27,592 bases of DNA. Origin: an uncultured Eubacteriales bacterium (GTDB taxonomy: Bacteria > Bacillota > Clostridia > Christensenellales > CAG-138). Each line of letters opens with the position of its first letter. Positions within the stretch are counted from its first letter, which is position 1. Location of the stretch: NCBI GenBank assembly GCA_900544555.1, contig UQWD01000027.1, positions 1 through 27,592 on the forward strand, read 5' to 3'. The notes under the pieces were generated by a model, which saw only the letters and a list, made by a program, of their open reading frames with translations, searched no databases and was not told where the DNA came from. Both the position numbers and the translations under genes were made by a program. Shown here piece after piece: positions 22,487 to 27,592 of this stretch.

Positions 22487-24385
22487 ATGTATAAGCCTGG
22501 ACTATCACAAAAAAAATTGCTGGCAGCCATCTTGCTGCTTGCAACCCTGCTCACCTCATTTATGGGCTTTACTGAAAGCCTGGCCGCCGGCGGCCGGGAA
22601 CCAAAACCGGAACCGCCGGATTCGGACGTCATCGTACTGAGGAGCGCATACTCCAAAACCTATATTTTGCCGGACAATACTTACGAAACTGTGGTATCCG
22701 CGGAGCCCGTCCATTATCAGGCTGCGGACGGCTATTTTAAGGACATCGAGAACACAATCGTTGATGAAACTAAAACGCTTAAGAACACGTCTTATAAGCA
22801 CAGAAACGCGGCGAACGCGTATACGGCCCGGTTCGGGGATATGAGCGGAGATCTGCCGGTGCTGATGGAGTACGGCGGTAATTCCGTGGGCTTCCGGCCG
22901 GTCGGCGCGCGTGACGCGGCCGCGCAGAAAGGACGGGCAACAAACGCGCTTAAAAGCGTTGTGCCGGATGAAAACGCCGTAACCTATTACGATGTGTACC
23001 CCGGTGTGGATATGGTGTATGAATCAGCAATTTCAGGGCTAAAGGAATACATCGTGCTCAAGGAGCCGGGGACGCCGAACGATTTTGAGTTTGAGCTGGA
23101 ATTAAATGGGTTGCGTATACAGAATGAAGCCGGTATAATCAAGTTAGAAGATGAGACTGGTACAGAATTGCTTGAACTATCAGGGCTGATGGCGTTTGAC
23201 GCGAACGGGGAGGCGACGGACAAGGTGGGCTGCGAGGTGATGGAGAGCGAAGGAACGTATCGCCTCTGCGTAACGCTGGACGAGGAGTACCTTGCGGCAA
23301 AAGAGCGCGCGTACCCGGTGGTGATCGACCCCTCCGTGATGATTACCGGGAGCAACAGCACGTTCGATACGTTTGTGAGCAGCGCAAAGCCGAACACGAA
23401 TTACTACATGAACAATTATCTGCGCCTTGGGTATGACTCGACGTATGGCAAACAATGGATGCTGATTAAATTTAATTTGCCAACAAATATACGTGACACG
23501 AATGTAACATCTGCTAAGCTTCGGGTAAAAAAGTACAGCGGCACTAATACGAGCTTGAAAGCTTACCGCATAACCTCGGACTGGACGCCAAAAACCGCAA
23601 CGTGGAATAAAAAGCCGACAATGCAAAGCACTACGACTATGATGACTCCAGTCAGTGATGGCGGCGCATGGTATTACTATTCCGCAACAGCTCAGGTGAA
23701 ACGGTGGCTGAATGGGTCGGATAAAAACTATGGATTGGGAATAAAAACCACCAGCGAAACGGGCAGCACGGTCGTATACTATTCCTCCGACGCGCCGTCG
23801 CCAAACAAGCCGGAGTTGATTATCAACCACACAACAAACGTATACAACGGGTGCAGACCCTATTTTCCTTGCCCAAAAGGAGATCACTACAACTGTTTTG
23901 GGTACGCAGTAAATTATAAGAAATTTATAGGCGCGAAAGAAATGGGGTTGCAACCTTTTGAGGTGGATGGCAAAAACATCGATCAGCTGCTTCAAGTCAT
24001 CAAAGAGCACAGTGAAGCCTACATGCGGAAGAAGGGAATCAAATATAGACAAGTGTCGTCATGTGATTCGTACATTAACCAAAACGAGTATTTGGTTGTC
24101 ATGCGGGCTGCGTTCTACGACCGTGAGGGCCCCAATGGAATACCCAAAAAGGATGGGCTCGTGCGTTGCACAGATTTCACGTATCTCGATTCTGAAATAG
24201 ACGAATGTCCAACCTATCACTGGTGGTATAGAACCACCGATGGCACTTGGGCCGAAAAAAAAGGTGGTAACGCGGCAAATCTCATCCCCGGTATTGTTAA
24301 TCCCAAGGACGGGAAGTGGTTTGGAGCGGATGCCACAAAAAGCAAGCTCGTTTACTACGCGATTACATACAGCAAAGCTATGTGA
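22487..24385 (+). CDS. Exported protein: WapA/Rhs-type N-terminus, DNRLRE-like domain, C-terminal Cys/His domain
   Basis: A 632-residue protein with a signal peptide (about 1-34, KKLLAAILLLATLLTSFMGF, then SLAA). Residues about 48-285 (YYDVYPGVDMVYES, GLKEYIVLKEP, ERAYPVVIDPSV) resemble the N-terminal part of WapA/Rhs-type wall proteins. Residues about 286-448 look like a DNRLRE beta-sandwich (YLRLGYDS, LIKFNLP, AKLRVKKY, WTPKTATWNKKP, NYGLGIKT). There are no YD repeats. The last 180 residues contain NCFGYAVNY (Cys470) and YHWWYRTTDGTWAEKKGG (His578), reminiscent of papain-like or NlpC/P60-like hydrolase folds, but this is unproven. The start at 22487 is set by GAAAGGAG; an in-frame ATG at 22466 would translate it. 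The lipoprotein array starts 44 bases downstream and is likely co-transcribed. Confidence 0.82.
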   Translation: MYKPGLSQKKLLAAILLLATLLTSFMGFTESLAAGGREPKPEPPDSDVIVLRSAYSKTYILPDNTYETVVSAEPVHYQAADGYFKDIENTIVDETKTLKNTSYKHRNAANAYTARFGDMSGDLPVLMEYGGNSVGFRPVGARDAAAQKGRATNALKSVVPDENAVTYYDVYPGVDMVYESAISGLKEYIVLKEPGTPNDFEFELELNGLRIQNEAGIIKLEDETGTELLELSGLMAFDANGEATDKVGCEVMESEGTYRLCVTLDEEYLAAKERAYPVVIDPSVMITGSNSTFDTFVSSAKPNTNYYMNNYLRLGYDSTYGKQWMLIKFNLPTNIRDTNVTSAKLRVKKYSGTNTSLKAYRITSDWTPKTATWNKKPTMQSTTTMMTPVSDGGAWYYYSATAQVKRWLNGSDKNYGLGIKTTSETGSTVVYYSSDAPSPNKPELIINHTTNVYNGCRPYFPCPKGDHYNCFGYAVNYKKFIGAKEMGLQPFEVDGKNIDQLLQVIKEHSEAYMRKKGIKYRQVSSCDSYINQNEYLVVMRAAFYDREGPNGIPKKDGLVRCTDFTYLDSEIDECPTYHWWYRTTDGTWAEKKGGNAANLIPGIVNPKDGKWFGADATKSKLVYYAITYSKAM

Positions 24386-24429
24386 TGATAGTAGGGCTGA
24401 GTAATAATAAGTATGATGGAGGAATGAAA

Positions 24430-25326
24430 ATGGAAAAAAGACTTATCCGTATTTTGACGTTGACAGTATGCGCTTGCTTGCTTATATCGGGGTGTGCTGC
24501 TGTAGATCCATCTTCAACTGGAAATATTGGCAATATGGGGAACGCGGGCAAGGAGACGCAATCGCCGGACGCGACGCCCGAGGCGACGCCGTTAAGCCGA
24601 AACCCCGATAAAACAAATGATGATATGCCTTTAAGCTTTCCAGATGAAATTCAGGCAAAAATCAATCTTGCCGCTCAAAAAGATGCGGAACGCGCGCTGA
24701 ACGTACCGGTGTATTGGCAGGATGCTTTAATCTATTCCAACCCGAATGAAGATTTTTTGGCTCTGTCATTCGGCAGGGATTACGGATATTCCACCGCCGA
24801 ACACTCGGATTACGGGGTTGGAATCGTATCCGATATATTATACCGGCTGCCGACGGACGCCATAAGGGTAATGAATTCCGGCGACTATATCTATTTTATG
24901 TACGATACGGATCAGGGTCAGCGCGTTTATCTATTCTCCAACAGGTTAGACGGTCGCGAGGACAAATATTATGGTCGACTGTCCGGCCTTCCAGTAATCA
25001 TGGAAAAAACACTTGCGTATAAGGATTATGCCGGTGTTGAAAAGGGGATGGAGATAAGCGAATTGGCGCAAATTGACCCGGTTATGGCTACATATAGCGA
25101 TTTCTTCTACGATACTTTTTCATCAAAACACCCTGCATCATGGAAGAAGTATGGCATACCGGTTACAACCATAAGTATCTTAAAAGACGGCGCGCTGAAA
25201 ATAACATTCGACTACGTTGATGAAAAATTTGTTGTCGATACCATTGAGTTCAGCGAGGATTTCACGTTCGAGGGCTATTATGAAACCATCTGCTATCGCA
25301 TAGCGGAAGTGGATTATAAGGGTTAA
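24430..25326 (+). CDS. Array lipoprotein 1 (unknown family)
   Basis: A 298-residue predicted lipoprotein: signal MEKRLIRILTLTVCACLL, lipobox ISGC (Cys22), then a T/P/E-rich linker containing IGNMGNAGKET. The mature part has VPVYWQDALI, FGRDYGYSTAEHS, RLPTDAIRVM and DYIYFMYDTDQGQRVYLF. Further on are YYGRLSGLPVIM, DYAGVEKGMEISELA and a C-terminus (ISILKDGALKITFDYVDEKF) shared with the other copies. No known family was recognised. ATG at 24430 has GGAGG seven bases upstream; ATG at 24424 is too close to it. Its last 177 bases and the following spacer recur perfectly at 26789-27123. It is expected on the outer face of the cytoplasmic membrane. Confidence 0.85.
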   Translation: MEKRLIRILTLTVCACLLISGCAAVDPSSTGNIGNMGNAGKETQSPDATPEATPLSRNPDKTNDDMPLSFPDEIQAKINLAAQKDAERALNVPVYWQDALIYSNPNEDFLALSFGRDYGYSTAEHSDYGVGIVSDILYRLPTDAIRVMNSGDYIYFMYDTDQGQRVYLFSNRLDGREDKYYGRLSGLPVIMEKTLAYKDYAGVEKGMEISELAQIDPVMATYSDFFYDTFSSKHPASWKKYGIPVTTISILKDGALKITFDYVDEKFVVDTIEFSEDFTFEGYYETICYRIAEVDYKG

Positions 25327-25484
25327 CGGTTTGAAATATAGGGGCGGCTTCCATAGCATAGTCAGTGATAAAAAGACAGAGTCGCCGCCCTCTTTACCTA
25401 CATTATCTCGAAATCGACAGCCTGAAAAGGGGGAGAAAAGTTATGAAAAAGAGAGCCGTTCGTTTACTGTTGCTGACGCTCTGC
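25150..25484 (+). repeat. 335-bp perfect direct repeat, first copy
   Basis: Bases 25150-25484 are identical by eye to 26789-27123 (offset 1639). The repeat covers the 3' end of array gene 1, the spacer and the first codons of gene 2. It implies a recent duplication or gene conversion. Confidence 0.85.
25342..25390 (+). other. Conserved spacer hairpin, copy 1
   Basis: GGGCGGC (25342-25348) pairs with GCCGCCC (25384-25390) around a 35-base loop in the spacer after array gene 1. The same arms occur after gene 2 and after the pseudogene, although flanking bases differ after gene 2. Only a short T-run (CTCTTT) follows, so it may attenuate or process the transcript rather than fully end it. Confidence 0.5.
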
Positions 25485-26363
25485 TTATGCCTGCTGATGG
25501 GCTGCGCGGCGACGGGGCCTGCAACCAGCCCGAACGCGTCCCCGTCTTTTGGCATTGGCAATATGGGGAACGCGGGCAAGGAAACCCCAGCCGCGCCTAC
25601 CCCGGAACCAGCTCCGGAGGCCACGCCGTTGAGCCGTAATCCCGACACGTTGTTAGAAAAAAGGCCAGAATACTTCTACGATGAAGCAATGGCGAAGCTG
25701 GCCAACATTGCGAAACGGTGCGATTTAGTAAAAAGGAATGTGCCTGTCTATTGGCTGGACGAGCTTATAATGGCTAAAAGCGGTGAATCTATTATCAATC
25801 CGGGGCGGGATTACGGGTATATGACAGCTGAATATCCCGAAACTGGAGCAGGTAGAATTGATGTTCTTATGTATCGATTGCCCACAGAGGCAATACGCGG
25901 CATGGAAAATGGCGATTACATCTATTTTATGTACGATACGGATGAGGGGCATCGCGTTTATCTGTTCGCCAACCGGAAGGATGGCGGCGCAACGCATTAC
26001 TATTATGGCCGATTGTCCGGCCTGCTGGTAATCATGGCGAAAACACTTTCGCATAAGGATTACGCCGGAGTGGAAAAGGGGAAGGAAATCAGCGAATTGG
26101 CGCGGTTTGATCCGGCAATGCAGGTTTACAGCAATTATTTTTATGCGAAGCACGCGAAGAATGAAGGCGTAGCGTCATGGAAAGATTATGGCATACCGCC
26201 GACAACCATGAGCATTTTAAAAGACGGCGCGCTGAAAATAACATTCGACTACATTGATGAAAAATTTGTTGTCGATACGATTGAGTTCAGCGAGGATTTC
26301 ACGTTCGAGGGCTATTATGAAACCATCTGTTATCGCATAGCGGAAGTGGATTATAAGGGTTAA
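25443..26363 (+). CDS. Array lipoprotein 2 (unknown family)
   Basis: A 306-residue paralogue of array lipoprotein 1. Signal MKKRAVRLLLLTLCLCLL and lipobox LMGC (Cys21) are followed by a linker with IGNMGNAGKET and PAAPTPEPAPEATPLSRNPD. The middle has VPVYWLDELI, GRDYGYMTAEYPE, RLPTEAIRGM and DYIYFMYDTDEGHRVYLF. The C-terminal 70 residues are nearly identical to copy 1. The N-terminal part of the mature domain differs most between copies. GGGGGAGAAAAG precedes the ATG; the in-frame ORF extends back to 25365, but that part lies in the conserved spacer and is not family-like. Function unknown. Confidence 0.85.
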   Translation: MKKRAVRLLLLTLCLCLLMGCAATGPATSPNASPSFGIGNMGNAGKETPAAPTPEPAPEATPLSRNPDTLLEKRPEYFYDEAMAKLANIAKRCDLVKRNVPVYWLDELIMAKSGESIINPGRDYGYMTAEYPETGAGRIDVLMYRLPTEAIRGMENGDYIYFMYDTDEGHRVYLFANRKDGGATHYYYGRLSGLLVIMAKTLSHKDYAGVEKGKEISELARFDPAMQVYSNYFYAKHAKNEGVASWKDYGIPPTTMSILKDGALKITFDYIDEKFVVDTIEFSEDFTFEGYYETICYRIAEVDYKG

Positions 26364-26377
26364 CGGTTTGAAATATT

Positions 26378-26426
26378 GGGCGGCTTCCATAACATAGGCA
26401 GTGATAAAAAAACAGAGTTGCCGCCC
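26378..26426 (+). other. Conserved spacer hairpin, copy 2
   Basis: GGGCGGC (26378-26384) and GCCGCCC (26420-26426) with a 35-base loop, as in copy 1. Flanking and loop bases have diverged (for example GAGTTGCC against GAGTCGCC) while both arms are unchanged, which suggests the pairing matters. Confidence 0.5.
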
Positions 26427-26480
26427 TCTCAACCTCCATTATCTCAAAATCAATATTGCCTGAAAAGGGGGAAAAATGTT

Positions 26481-26965
26481 ATGAAAAAGAAAGCCGTTCG
26501 TTTACTGTTGCTGACGACTACATCTATTTCATGTACGATACGGATGAGGGGCATCGCGTTTATTTGTTCGCTAATCGGAAGGATGGCGGCGCTACGCATT
26601 ACTATTATGGCCGATTGTCCGGCTTACCGGTAATTATGGCAAAGACGCTATCATATGAGGATTATGCCGGAGTTGAAAAGGGGATGGAAATCAGCGGTTT
26701 GGCGCGGTTTGACCCGGCAATGCAGGTTTTCAGTGATTATTTTTATGCGAAGCACGCGAAGGAGGAAGGCGTAGCGTCATGGAAAGATTATGGCATACCG
26801 GTTACAACCATAAGTATCTTAAAAGACGGCGCGCTGAAAATAACATTCGACTACGTTGATGAAAAATTTGTTGTCGATACCATTGAGTTCAGCGAGGATT
26901 TCACGTTCGAGGGCTATTATGAAACCATCTGCTATCGCATAGCGGAAGTGGATTATAAGGGTTAA
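26481..26965 (+). pseudogene. Array lipoprotein 3, broken by an internal deletion
   Basis: The gene keeps its ribosome binding site and the first 12 codons of the signal peptide (MKKKAVRLLLLT). At about 26516 it then jumps to sequence that corresponds to DYIYFMYDTDEGHRVYLF in copy 2. Compared with copy 2 about 435 bases are missing, removing the lipobox and the N-terminal half. The join puts the rest out of frame, so translation from the ATG stops at 26631-26633 after 51 residues. The remaining 3' part stays open in another frame but has no ribosome binding site or signal peptide. The bases CG occur at both inferred break edges, suggesting microhomology-mediated deletion. Its 3' end is identical to copy 1, its middle closer to copy 2. 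Confidence 0.85.
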
Positions 26966-27123
26966 CGGTTTGAAATATAGGGGCGGCTTCCATAGCATAG
27001 TCAGTGATAAAAAGACAGAGTCGCCGCCCTCTTTACCTACATTATCTCGAAATCGACAGCCTGAAAAGGGGGAGAAAAGTTATGAAAAAGAGAGCCGTTC
27101 GTTTACTGTTGCTGACGCTCTGC
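26789..27123 (+). repeat. 335-bp perfect direct repeat, second copy
   Basis: Second copy, covering the 3' end of the array pseudogene, the spacer and the first 14 codons of array gene 4. High similarity continues to about 27275 with scattered differences. Confidence 0.85.
26981..27029 (+). other. Conserved spacer hairpin, copy 3
   Basis: Identical to copy 1 at an offset of 1639 bases, with GGGCGGC and GCCGCCC arms; it lies inside the perfect 335-bp repeat. Confidence 0.5.
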
Positions 27124-27592
27124 GCATGCCTGCTGATGGGCTGCGCGGCGACGGGGCCTGCAACCAACCCGGACGCGTCCCCGTCCTCCGGCATTGGCAA
27201 TATGGGGAATGCGGGCAAGGAAACACCAGCCGCGCCTACCCCGGAACCAGCTCCGGTGGCCACGCCGTTGAGCAGGATACCCGAAGATAAACTTGTTTCT
27301 CAAAAGTATCAAAAGGATGAACTCATGGCAAAGATAGCGTTCTCCACTCAAAAGGGTGAGGACCAAGAAATTGACGTTCCTGTGTATTATTTGGATTCCA
27401 TTGTCAGCCAAGGTAACGATGAAGATGAATTCATGGTGATACTCTTCGGAAGAGATAACGGATACTCAACCAAGCATTTTAATGAACGGGGTCATGGGTT
27501 GCTGCAGAAGATAACTAGGAGGCTGCCGACAGACGCTATACGCAGTATGGAGGGCGGGAAGTATATCTACATCATGTACGATACGGATCAAG
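27082..27592 (+). CDS. Array lipoprotein 4 (partial, runs off the window)
   Basis: At least 170 codons are open from ATG at 27082 to the window end. Signal MKKRAVRLLLLTLCACLL and lipobox LMGC (Cys21) are nearly identical to copy 2, as is the linker (IGNMGNAGKET, PAAPTPEPAPVATPLSR). After that the sequence diverges: EIDVPVYYLDSIV, ILFGRDNGYSTKHFNERGHG, RLPTDAIRSM, KYIYIMYDTDQ. The 5' part has therefore been homogenised with copy 2 while the mature N-terminal region differs. GGGGGAGAAAAG precedes the ATG. More copies may follow outside. Confidence 0.85.
   Translation, partial: MKKRAVRLLLLTLCACLLMGCAATGPATNPDASPSSGIGNMGNAGKETPAAPTPEPAPVATPLSRIPEDKLVSQKYQKDELMAKIAFSTQKGEDQEIDVPVYYLDSIVSQGNDEDEFMVILFGRDNGYSTKHFNERGHGLLQKITRRLPTDAIRSMEGGKYIYIMYDTDQ

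Noticed and set aside
23180..24052. 290-codon minus-strand open frame inside the exported protein gene
   Set aside because: The opposite strand encodes a coherent signal-peptide protein with recognisable domains; the antisense product has none.
26456..26965. Intact 169-residue protein in place of array copy 3
   Set aside because: Its start would be a TTG without ribosome binding site, reading the signal peptide region in the wrong frame; comparison with copies 1 and 2 shows a deletion and frameshift.

Overview
The window looks like chromosomal DNA of an endospore-forming member of the Bacillota, most likely class Clostridia. This rests on sporulation genes (sigG, spoIIID, yqfC, yqfD, a pdaB-like deacetylase), on the yqfC-yqfD-phoH-pgpH-ybeY-cdd-era-recO gene order, and on ppdK lying just beyond recO, an arrangement I recall from Clostridia. 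The genes are GC-balanced with many GCG/CGC codons. The strain cannot be named from this sequence. No rRNA, tRNA, CRISPR array, transposase or integrase was recognised.

Region 1 (1-12803, almost all on the minus strand) is conserved housekeeping and sporulation DNA. Read in the direction of transcription it holds comF (after recD2), sigG, then the compact run yqfC-yqfD-phoH-pgpH-ybeY-cdd-era, then recO with its own terminator, and ppdK with a clear sigma-A promoter. Two departures from the Bacillus order stand out: dgkA is missing between ybeY and cdd, and the tiny yqzL-like gene is on the opposite strand, divergent from recO. spoIIID is on the plus strand behind a good sigma-E promoter match and overlaps the end of comF.

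Region 2 (12796-18027) carries recD2 (minus), a divergent sporulation-type polysaccharide deacetylase (plus) with a strong terminator, a 0.7-kb non-coding stretch full of inverted repeats, and rarA (plus). The non-coding stretch contains a 66-bp element, ending in a T-tract, that is repeated almost exactly at the very start of the window.

Region 3 (18028-27592) is accessory. It has an AT-richer UGT-like glycosyltransferase, a secreted protein of unknown function, and a small operon (six-helix membrane protein plus winged-helix regulator) with a near-consensus sigma-A promoter. Four 18-bp repeats sit just upstream of that promoter. Divergent to it is a 632-residue exported protein with a WapA/Rhs-type N-terminus, a DNRLRE-like domain and a C-terminal Cys/His domain. 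It is followed closely by a tandem array of at least four related lipoprotein genes: two intact, one broken by an internal deletion, and one running off the window. The array shows a perfect 335-bp direct repeat, a sign of recent unequal exchange or gene conversion. The exported protein and the lipoprotein array are the least explained part of the window and the best candidate for an undescribed system; an effector-immunity or adhesin-type role is only a hypothesis.
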